Position numbers and translations under genes: made by a program. From NCBI GenBank assembly GCA_031291335.1, contig JARLJF010000056.1:1-64000 (forward strand): 64,000 bases of DNA, given 5' to 3'. The notes beneath the pieces were generated by a model. The model was not told the origin of the DNA and did not search any database. It saw only the letters and a program-made list of their open reading frames with translations. Below are positions 54,479-61,355 of this stretch, piece by piece. The stretch is from Pandoraea sp. GTDB taxonomy: Bacteria; Pseudomonadota; Gammaproteobacteria; Burkholderiales; Burkholderiaceae. Each line of letters opens with the position of its first letter. Position 1 is the first letter of the stretch.

Positions 54479-55576
54479 TCAGTCGCGCTTGAAGCGAGCC
54501 ATCACGCGCAGATCGCTTTCGATCATGCGCACGTCCGTGAAGCTGAGCGTGAGCTTGTCGTCGAGCGACGTGAGCGCAGGCAGATTGAACATGCCCTGCG
54601 CGTCGCCGACGATGCACGGCGCGAGATACGTCAGCAACTCGTCTACGCAGCGCTCGCGCAGCAGTGAGCCGTTGAGCTTGTAGCCGGCTTCCACATGAAT
54701 TTCGTTGAGCTGGCGCTCGCCCAGCGTGCGCAGCAACGCAGACAGTTCGACCTTGCCGTTCGGATTGGGCAGATCGAGCACTTCCACGCCCAGATCATGC
54801 AGACGCGACGCCCGGTCCGGGGCGCCATTCGCGCAAACCACGAGCGCGTTGCCATTCGCGAGCACCTTGGCGGTCGGGGAAATATCCAGATGGGAATCGA
54901 CGATGATGCGCAGTGGCTGGCGTGTCGTCTCCACCTCCCGCACCGTGAGCGCCGGATCGTCTTCACGCACGGTGCCGATGCCGGTGAGAATGGCGCATGC
55001 CCGTGCCCGCCACGCGTGACCATCGGCGCGCGCTGCCGGGCCGGTGAGCCACTGACTCACGCCGTTGTTCAGCGCGGTCTTGCCGTCCAGGCTGGCGGCG
55101 ACCTTCAGACGTACCCACGGCGTGCCGCGCACCATGCGCGCGACGAAACCGATGTTCATTTCGCGCGCCTCTTGCTCCAGCAGTCCGCAGCGCACTTCGA
55201 TGCCCGCATCGCGCAGCATCGTCAGACCCCGCCCGGCCACGAGCGGGTTCGGATCTTCCATCGCAGCGATCACACGCTTCACGCCGGCTTCGATCAGTCC
55301 CTTCGCGCACGGCGGCGTGCGGCCGTAATGGCTGCACGGCTCGAGCGTGACGTAGGCCGTTGCCCCGCGCAACGATTCGCCGCGCGTGCGTGCGTCTTTC
55401 ATGGCCTGCACTTCAGCGTGATCCTGACCGGCGGGCTGGGTGAAGCCTTCACCGATGACTCGACCGTCCTGCACGATCACGCAGCCAACGCGCGGATTCG
55501 GCGTCGTGGTGAACATCGCGCGCTCGGCGAGTGCCAGCGCGCGGCGCATGTAAGCAAAATCCTGTTCGGAAAACAT
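54479..55576 (-). CDS. ribD: Riboflavin biosynthesis deaminase/reductase RibD
   Basis: A 365-residue bifunctional enzyme. The N-terminal deaminase (1-145) has zinc ligands His53 and Glu55 in QDHAEVQAM and Cys81/Cys90 in EPCSHYGRTPPC. The C-terminal reductase (about 150-362) contains RLKVAASLDGKTAL and EAGYKLNGSLL. It carries out the second and third pyrimidine steps of riboflavin synthesis. Its downstream side (lower coordinates) meets the catabolic operon, not ribE as in the usual rib cluster. Confidence 0.95.
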   Translation of the reverse strand: MFSEQDFAYMRRALALAERAMFTTTPNPRVGCVIVQDGRVIGEGFTQPAGQDHAEVQAMKDARTRGESLRGATAYVTLEPCSHYGRTPPCAKGLIEAGVKRVIAAMEDPNPLVAGRGLTMLRDAGIEVRCGLLEQEAREMNIGFVARMVRGTPWVRLKVAASLDGKTALNNGVSQWLTGPAARADGHAWRARACAILTGIGTVREDDPALTVREVETTRQPLRIIVDSHLDISPTAKVLANGNALVVCANGAPDRASRLHDLGVEVLDLPNPNGKVELSALLRTLGERQLNEIHVEAGYKLNGSLLRERCVDELLTYLAPCIVGDAQGMFNLPALTSLDDKLTLSFTDVRMIESDLRVMARFKRD

Positions 55577-55582
55577 GAGACG

Positions 55583-56131
55583 TCAGAGGATCAGCGGCCG
55601 GTCGGTCAATGCATTGTCCGGCGCTGCGCCGACATGGGCCGGCAAGGATTCGCGCGCAATGCCGCGCAGGGTGTTCAGTGCGTCGAGCACGCTCTGGACA
55701 TAACGTTCGTTACGGAATCCGGCGCTCATTTGCGTAACGACGGTGTCCCACGTGCGGGCAGGCACCAGCGCATTGACGCCCTTGTCGGCGATCAGCTCGA
55801 TATCGTGATCGGCGATGTTGATGTACAGAAGTATGCCCGTGCGCTCGCCCGTATGGGCAACGCCCAGTTGGCGAAACAGTTGAACGGCGCGTTGACGGCA
55901 CGTGTGTCCGTGCCACACGGCCGCGAGCGGCATGGCGGCTTCGATCACCAGACGGATCTCGCAGCGGTGCTCCGTCTCCGATTCCCGGATCGCGGCTTCG
56001 AGCGCATCCAGTGCCTTGTCCGGGAAGATCCATCGGGCGTGCGCACGCCAAGTGCCCAAATGCCGTAACCAGCGCGAGACGTCGTGCGGCTTCTGTTGCA
56101 TCGTGGTCGGTTCGTGTGTCATCGCCATCAC
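55583..56131 (-). CDS. TPM-domain protein (short form)
   Basis: A 182-residue protein with a TPM (YgcG-like) domain at about 40-165: AIRESETEHRCEIRLVIEAA, then GVAHTGERTGILLYINIADH and ELIADKGVNALV. It has no clear signal peptide or membrane anchor. TPM domains have been reported as phosphatases and as photosystem or envelope assembly factors; the role here is unknown. It overlaps the upstream TPM gene by 4 bp and ends 6 bp before ribD. Confidence 0.85.
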   Translation of the reverse strand: MMAMTHEPTTMQQKPHDVSRWLRHLGTWRAHARWIFPDKALDALEAAIRESETEHRCEIRLVIEAAMPLAAVWHGHTCRQRAVQLFRQLGVAHTGERTGILLYINIADHDIELIADKGVNALVPARTWDTVVTQMSAGFRNERYVQSVLDALNTLRGIARESLPAHVGAAPDNALTDRPLIL

Positions 56132-57108
56132 CAGTTCCCCGAGGAGCCGCCGCCGTCAAAACCACCGCCACCACCACCGCCGAAACCGCCGCCTCCCCCG
56201 CCGCCGAAACCACCGTCGTCGTTACGTCCCCAGCCGGCTCCCAGACCGCCGCCGAGACCGGCACCGAAGCCACCGGCGCCGATGCGCCCGCGTTGTCCGG
56301 TCAGCACGCGCGAGCGCGGGTCAGCGGCATCCGCACCCGGCAGTCCCGGGCCGCGAAAGCGACGGCGGCTCTCCATGATGACCACCATCGCAATGATGAA
56401 GATGATGAAGAGCAGTGGCAGGAAGTCGGAAAGGTCGGAATGGGGCGCGCGCGTCGAGGGTAGATTCGGCGCGGGCAGGGCCTCGTTGTTCATCGCCGCC
56501 TGCACGGCGGCGACACCCGCCGCCAGACCGCCGAAGAAGTCGCCGTTGCGGAAGTACGGTGCCATCACGTCGCGCAGAATGCGCCCGGAGATGGCATCGG
56601 TGAGCGAGCCTTGCACGCCGCGTCCGACTTCGATGCGCATCTTGCGCAGGTCGTTCGGATTGTTCTTCGCGATGAGCATGATGACGCCGTCGTCCACGCC
56701 CTTGCGGCCGGCCTTCCAGGCGTCGGCCACGCGAATGCTGTACTGGTCGATGGTCTCGGGCGCGGTGCTCGGCACCATCAGAATGAAAATCTGGCTGCCG
56801 CGCTGTTGCTCGTACTGCGCGAGTTGTGTCTCGAGGGCGTTGCGCTGCTCGGGGCTGAGGGTTCCGGTGAGGTCCGTCACCCGTGCCGTTAGCGCGGGCA
56901 CCGCCACCAGGTCTTCGGCGCCCGCGGGCAACGCCAGCCAGCACAGGCAGGCCAACGCCAGTGCCCACAGCACCCAGCGCGCGCGCCGAGACGCGGTGGG
57001 GCGTTTGACGCTGGCGGCGCTGCCGCCTGCGTCATTCGTCACCCGATCGTGCGGCGGCAACCCGCAGCCGCCTGAGATGACGGGGGACACAGCAGAGACG
57101 GCAGCCAT
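56128..57108 (-). CDS. TPM-domain membrane protein with Gly-rich C-terminus (YgcG family)
   Basis: A 326-residue protein. A signal/anchor segment at about 44-62 follows an unusually long basic start. The TPM domain (about 70-200) contains VTDLTGTLSPEQRNALE and VDDGVIMLIAKN. A membrane segment is at about 237-255, and the last 50 residues are Gly repeats (FGGGGGGGFGGG...SGNW), a hallmark of the family. It lies directly after lemA, and lemA-TPM pairs recur in many genomes. GAGG lies 8 bp before the ATG. Confidence 0.9.
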   Translation of the reverse strand: MAAVSAVSPVISGGCGLPPHDRVTNDAGGSAASVKRPTASRRARWVLWALALACLCWLALPAGAEDLVAVPALTARVTDLTGTLSPEQRNALETQLAQYEQQRGSQIFILMVPSTAPETIDQYSIRVADAWKAGRKGVDDGVIMLIAKNNPNDLRKMRIEVGRGVQGSLTDAISGRILRDVMAPYFRNGDFFGGLAAGVAAVQAAMNNEALPAPNLPSTRAPHSDLSDFLPLLFIIFIIAMVVIMESRRRFRGPGLPGADAADPRSRVLTGQRGRIGAGGFGAGLGGGLGAGWGRNDDGGFGGGGGGGFGGGGGGGFDGGGSSGNW

Positions 57109-57118
57109 GACGTGATCC

Positions 57119-57733
57119 TCAGAACTTGACGGCCGGCGCTGTCGAAATGGCCTTCTCGTTTTCGACCGTGAAGTTCGGCTTGGTCGAGTAGCCGAACATC
57201 TTCGCTGTCAGATTGTTCGGGAACTGACGCACGTACACGTTGTAGTCCTGAACCGACTGAATGAAGCGATTGCGCGCCACGGTGATGCGATTTTCCGTTC
57301 CTTCGAGCTGCGACTGCAGGTCACGGAACAGGCCGTCGGCTTTCAGGTTCGGATAGTTCTCCGACACGGCCATCAAGCGCGAGAGCGCGCCGGACAGCTC
57401 GCCTTGCGCTTGCTGGAAGCGCTTGAATGCCTCCGGGTCGTTCAGCGTCTCAGGCGTAACCGTGATGCTCGTGGCCTTGGCGCGAGCGTTGATCACGTCG
57501 GTGAGGGTCGTCTGCTCATGCGACGCATAGCCCTTGACCGTGTTCACCAGATTCGGCACGAGATCGGCGCGGCGCTGGTACTGATTGACCACCTCGCTCC
57601 AGGCCGCCTTGACCGCCTCGTCCTTGACCTGGATTTCGTTGTAGCCGCAAGAGGACAGTAACGACGCGAGCAGCCCCAGCGCCAGCCAGCGAACAAACGA
57701 TTGACGGAGCTTGGTCGGCAGCAGCATTTGCAT
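57119..57733 (-). CDS. lemA: LemA-family lipoprotein
   Basis: A 204-residue LemA protein. The signal peptide ends at a lipobox (LSSC), so it is probably membrane-anchored. The LemA core of long helices follows: AWSEVVNQYQRRADLVPNLV, then NYPNLKADGLFRDLQSQLEG and YNVYVRQFPNN. The ATG at 57733 has GGGAG 7 bp upstream; the longer frame lacks coding character. It forms an operon with the two TPM genes. Confidence 0.92.
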   Translation of the reverse strand: MQMLLPTKLRQSFVRWLALGLLASLLSSCGYNEIQVKDEAVKAAWSEVVNQYQRRADLVPNLVNTVKGYASHEQTTLTDVINARAKATSITVTPETLNDPEAFKRFQQAQGELSGALSRLMAVSENYPNLKADGLFRDLQSQLEGTENRITVARNRFIQSVQDYNVYVRQFPNNLTAKMFGYSTKPNFTVENEKAISTAPAVKF

Positions 57734-57853
57734 GGTGTTTCTCCCTGTTGGGGTCAGACCGGCCCATTTGTGGGCCTCTCTGTTACGTGGGCGTAATAAG
57801 GTCAATGACAAGGCCGATGACCAGGCCAATGACAGGCACGTGATGTGTGACGT

Positions 57854-59158
57854 TCAGGCGATGGCCCGGAATGCGTCGCGGGCAGCGTCGAGCGTGGCCT
57901 CGATGATCGTGTCGTCGTGCGTTGCCGAGACGAAGCCCGCTTCGAAGGCGCTCGGCGCGAGATAGACGCCGCGATCGAGCATTGCATGGAAAAACTTGTT
58001 GAAGCGCGCGACGTCCGAGGTCGTGACTTCGGCGAAGCTTTGCGGCACGTTGGCCCGGAAGTACAGACCGAACATGCCACCGACGCTGTCGCCCGAGAAC
58101 GGCACGTCGGCTGCCTGTGCGGCCTCGACGAGTCCGGCGACGAGTCTGGAGGTGCGCTTGGCCAGATCCTCGTAGAAGCCGGGGGCCTGAATCAGCTTGA
58201 GCGTGGCGAGGCCCGCAGCGACCGCCAACGGGTTCCCCGAGAGCGTTCCGGCCTGATAGACGCCGCCCAGCGGTGCGAGGTGCGACATGATGTCACGTCG
58301 TCCGCCGAAGGCTGCGGCCGGCATGCCACCGCCGATGACTTTGCCCAGGCAGGTGAGGTCGGCCGTAATGCCGTAGAGCGCTTGCGCACCGCCCAGACCG
58401 ACGCGGAAGCCGCACATCACTTCGTCGAAAATCAGCACGGCGCCGTGTGCGGTGCACAGTTCGCGCAGCGTTTGCAGGAAGTGGCGCGAGCCGCGCACGA
58501 GATTCATGTTGCCGGCCACCGGCTCGACGATCACCGCGGCGATCTCACCGCCTTGCCCGGCGAACAGCTCACGCAGTTGCTCGACGTTGTTGAACTCGAG
58601 CACCAGCGTGTCGCGCGTGACTTCGGGCGGCACACCGGCCGACGACGGCGCGTTGCGCGTCGAATCGGCAAATGTGAGCAGACCCGAACCCGCCTTGACC
58701 AGCAGGCTGTCTGCGTGACCGTGATAGCAGCCTTCGAACTTGACGATCTTGTTGCGGCCCGTAAAGCCGCGAGCCAGACGCAACGCGCTCATCGTGGCCT
58801 CGGTGCCGGAGGACACCAGACGCACTTGTTCGATGGACGGCACGAGGCGGCAGATTTCTTCGGCCATCACCACTTCGGCCTCGGTGGGGGCACCGAAGCT
58901 GAAGCCTTGCGACATGGCCGTTTGCACGGCAGCGACGACATCCGGGTGCAGATGGCCGACGATCATCGGGCCCCACGAGCCGATGTAATCGATAAAGCGC
59001 GTGCCTTCGGCGTCCCACATGTAGGGGCCTTGTGCACGGGCGATGAAGCGAGGGGTGCCGCCAACCGAGCGGAAGGCGCGGACGGGCGAATTCACGCCGC
59101 CGGGAATGGTTTGCTGGGCGCGCTCGAAGAGGGCGGCGTTCGTAGTAGATTCGGACAT
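57854..59158 (-). CDS. hemL: Glutamate-1-semialdehyde 2,1-aminomutase
   Basis: A 434-residue PLP enzyme of C5 tetrapyrrole synthesis that makes 5-aminolevulinate. The PLP lysine is Lys273 in [16 protein letters not shown], and [18 protein letters not shown] and [10 protein letters not shown] are class III aminotransferase landmarks. Length and start are standard. It is transcribed toward lemA with a gap of about 120 bp. Confidence 0.96.
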   Translation of the reverse strand: MSESTTNAALFERAQQTIPGGVNSPVRAFRSVGGTPRFIARAQGPYMWDAEGTRFIDYIGSWGPMIVGHLHPDVVAAVQTAMSQGFSFGAPTEAEVVMAEEICRLVPSIEQVRLVSSGTEATMSALRLARGFTGRNKIVKFEGCYHGHADSLLVKAGSGLLTFADSTRNAPSSAGVPPEVTRDTLVLEFNNVEQLRELFAGQGGEIAAVIVEPVAGNMNLVRGSRHFLQTLRELCTAHGAVLIFDEVMCGFRVGLGGAQALYGITADLTCLGKVIGGGMPAAAFGGRRDIMSHLAPLGGVYQAGTLSGNPLAVAAGLATLKLIQAPGFYEDLAKRTSRLVAGLVEAAQAADVPFSGDSVGGMFGLYFRANVPQSFAEVTTSDVARFNKFFHAMLDRGVYLAPSAFEAGFVSATHDDTIIEATLDAARDAFRAIA

Positions 59159-59292
59159 GAATTCGGCTTTTTGAGACGTCTTGATGCGTCGATTCTAGCG
59201 GATGGCGGTCAAGTCCGGGACTTCTCGCCGCGCAGGGGTTCTGTTAGATTGAAGGCCACTCTCTCGACGTCAAGGAAAAACAGGCCCATCAC

Positions 59293-59718
59293 ATGTCTAC
59301 CGTCAACTCACAACGCCCCCCGATTACTGTCTCGACTCTCGACCTCGAACGCCTGGAAGCGCTGATCGCGCAGGCGCCGCGTGCGGCATTGCCGTATGTG
59401 GAGGCACTCGAAACAGAGCTTGCCCGGGCGAGCGTCGTCGAACCGGAGCAAATGCCCGCCGACGTGGCCACGATGAATTCGGTGGTGCGCTATCGTGATC
59501 TCGCCACGCAGCAGGAGCATCGTGTGACGCTCGTGTATCCGCAGCATCTGGCGAACACTGAAGGCGGTATTTCGGTACTGGCTCCCGTGGGCAGCGCGCT
59601 GCTCGGCCTGCGTCTGGGCCAATCGATCCACTGGCAAGTGCCGGGTGGCCACCTGATCGAGCTGGAATTGCTCGGCATCGATTACCAGCCCGAAGCCGCT
59701 GGCGAATACCACCGCTGA
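59293..59718 (+). CDS. rnk: Regulator of nucleoside diphosphate kinase, Rnk (GreA-like)
   Basis: A 141-residue protein: a short N-terminal coiled coil (about 18-50) and a GreA/GreB C-terminal domain (about 62-135; TMNSVVRYRDLATQQEHRVT, then GSALLGLRLGQSIHWQVP). Rnk-type proteins bind RNA polymerase but lack the long GreA coiled coil. It is divergent from hemL. Confidence 0.92.
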   Translation: MSTVNSQRPPITVSTLDLERLEALIAQAPRAALPYVEALETELARASVVEPEQMPADVATMNSVVRYRDLATQQEHRVTLVYPQHLANTEGGISVLAPVGSALLGLRLGQSIHWQVPGGHLIELELLGIDYQPEAAGEYHR

Positions 59719-59897
59719 TTCTCCTCTGCGCAGCACCATTGGGAGATTCGGATCTCCCGAGTCTCCCAACCACTTCTGACGTCTTCCCGGCACTTTTCAG
59801 CGTTTCCCCGCACTTCCGCACTTCCGAAGTTCCTCGCTGCTCCCCACAATTCCCGTAGTGCCGCCGGCAGTTCCCGTGTTTCTCTTGTTTTCCGGTT

Positions 59898-60500
59898 TCA
59901 GCGACGCAGCCAGCCGCGCGCGATCGGCCACGCCATCAAGCGGCGATAGATGCCTTCGAGGATCGCCGAGACGATGCGGGTCGTTTCCTGCGCGCTCGCC
60001 GTGCGCATGATGAGGGCCACGACGATCGAGACCACCAGGCCGCCGAGCATGTCGACCGGCCAGTGAACGCCGAGATAAACGCGTGCCCAGCACACCGGCA
60101 GGGCGCAAATCAGCAGCAACCGGCCGAGCAGACGCGGCGTGCGCGCGAGCGTCCCCATCAGCACGAATGCCGACGTGAACATGATCGATGCGTGGTTGCT
60201 GGGGAATGCGCTCGTGGGCGCATGGGCGAGCAGGTTCGTGCCCAGACCGACGACGAACGGCCGCGGTTCGGCCCAGGCCAGCCCGATGACGAAATTGATC
60301 AACAGCACGAGACCCACGCCAAGCAGTCCGTGAACGGCACCTTCGCGGTCGCGTCCGCCCGCGAGCCAAAGGGTGGCCAGACCCACGGGAAGCAGAAGAA
60401 TCAGGTATTTGGCGAGGAAGATGGCGACGGCCAGTTCACCTTCGCTCACGTTGGGCGAGGCATTGCTGGCCAGAAAGAGGGCGCGGTTGAGCGAATCCAT
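59898..60500 (-). CDS. PAP2-family phosphatase (BcrC-like undecaprenyl-diphosphatase candidate)
   Basis: A 200-residue membrane phosphatase with five to six membrane segments and the three PAP2 motifs: AEPRPF (motif 1), PSNHASI (motif 2, the PSGH variant seen in BcrC) and RVYLGVHWPVDMLGG (motif 3 with the catalytic His and Asp). Likely role: recycling of undecaprenyl diphosphate or lipid phosphate. The ATG at 60500 starts at the conserved part; a longer frame to 60668 is less likely. It is divergent from the mgtA leader. Confidence 0.88.
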   Translation of the reverse strand: MDSLNRALFLASNASPNVSEGELAVAIFLAKYLILLLPVGLATLWLAGGRDREGAVHGLLGVGLVLLINFVIGLAWAEPRPFVVGLGTNLLAHAPTSAFPSNHASIMFTSAFVLMGTLARTPRLLGRLLLICALPVCWARVYLGVHWPVDMLGGLVVSIVVALIMRTASAQETTRIVSAILEGIYRRLMAWPIARGWLRR

Positions 60501-60741
60501 GAAGTCCGGGGGGGCGAGAAAGGGGCCACCGGTCGTCCGGGACACTACCGGGCTACACGCTGCCGGTGCATCGACGGCCGCCGGCAGGCGGTTTGTGACG
60601 AAAACATGACGAATTCTGACTGAGCCGCTCCCCGTTGGAAAGTTGCATTTGTCATCATTTTGTAACACGTTGATTTGTCACTTTTCTTTCGACGCACTCG
60701 AGGGTAAAATCGCGCCGTTATAGCTCTCAGGAGGTCCTTCC
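60501..60741. promoter_or_regulatory. Divergent upstream region of the PAP2 and mgtA genes
   Basis: The 60610-60720 part is AT-rich. TAAAAT near 60704 is a possible -10 for the mgtA leader, but no good -35 is placed correctly. No gene is supported. Confidence 0.4.
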
Positions 60742-60804
60742 GTGGACAGTGGTTCTAGTGGTAGTTGCCGGTCGACGCAGGTCGACACCATCACCGCGAG
60801 TTAG
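60742..60804 (+). CDS. Putative Ser-rich leader peptide upstream of mgtA
   Basis: A 20-codon frame, GTG to TAG, reading MDSGSSGSCRSTQVDTITAS. AGGAGG lies 7 bp before the GTG, the best ribosome binding site in the neighbourhood. Seven of the 20 residues are Ser, four by the codon AGT, which is uncommon in such GC-rich DNA. Its stop codon lies inside the left arm of a hairpin (60796-60834), so translation to the end would open that structure. Leader peptides upstream of mgtA are known in enterobacteria (MgtL), but this one is not similar in sequence. Confidence 0.6.
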   Translation: MDSGSSGSCRSTQVDTITAS

Positions 60805-60834
60805 TCCCCGGGATCTTCCCTGCCGCTAACTCGC
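60796..60834 (+). promoter_or_regulatory. Hairpin overlapping the leader-peptide stop codon
   Basis: GCGAGTTAG (60796-60804) pairs with CTAACTCGC (60826-60834), 9 bp with a 21-nt loop; the TAG stop is in the left arm. A second stem follows, TTGGCGCG/CGCGCCAA (60844-60901). Confidence 0.65.
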
Positions 60835-61100
60835 ATAGCCGGGTTGGCGCGCACCTCTGATGTACGTCTCGATTGTCCAGTCCCCTTGGCCGACGCGCCA
60901 AAGGGCTTTATTGGGCCATGCCGATAGCGTCCGTCTTTCGTAGCACGCTCCCTAATTAGCTTTACATCTGCCGTTCGGGCTGTCCCGTCGTGCGCGTGTG
61001 TTCGCTTTCACGCCGCTTGCCGTTTACTGCTGGCACTGGCTGTGAAACCCGAACCCATCGCTTGCGTCGGGCGGATTGCCGCGCGGCCGGGAGATTTATC

Positions 61101-61286
61101 GTGTTCCGTTACTCCATGACCCTTCGCGGAGGCAATCCGCAAGCCCTGATGCTGCCGAGCGAGTGCCTGCATCACTATCACGTCGATCCGCATCCGGACG
61201 CCGCCATCGCGGTGCGTCCGGGCGCGGCGACGCGTCTCGGGCATTGGCTGCGCGCGTTTGTGCGCCGCGAGAAAACGGCGGGCTGA
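61101..61286 (+). CDS. Small hypothetical protein between the leader peptide and mgtA
   Basis: A 61-residue frame starting at GTG 61101, with GGGAG 7 bp upstream. The protein begins MFRYSMTLRGGNPQALMLPS and ends in a basic helix (LGHWLRAFVRREKTAG). Third-position GC is high, as in real genes here. An internal ATG at 61116 is an alternative. It ends 69 bp before mgtA, with a strong hairpin in between. I do not recognise it; it could be a regulatory peptide for mgtA. Confidence 0.55.
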   Translation: MFRYSMTLRGGNPQALMLPSECLHHYHVDPHPDAAIAVRPGAATRLGHWLRAFVRREKTAG

Positions 61287-61303
61287 CCCTGCCTCACGAC
61301 ATT

Positions 61304-61336
61304 CCCGGGGCACCGGCGATTCACCGGTGCCCCGGG
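61304..61336 (+). terminator. Strong hairpin between the small frame and mgtA
   Basis: CCCGGGGCACCGG (61304-61316) pairs perfectly with CCGGTGCCCCGGG (61324-61336) around a 7-nt loop, followed by CATTTTC. It resembles an intrinsic terminator and lies 19 bp before the mgtA start, so it may attenuate mgtA. Confidence 0.75.
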
Positions 61337-61355
61337 CATTTTCAGGATGTACCCG

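Noticed and set aside
60700-61355. M-box (ykoK) Mg2+ riboswitch before mgtA
   Set aside because: The conserved M-box core sequences are not present; the structure seen is instead organised around small reading frames and simple hairpins.
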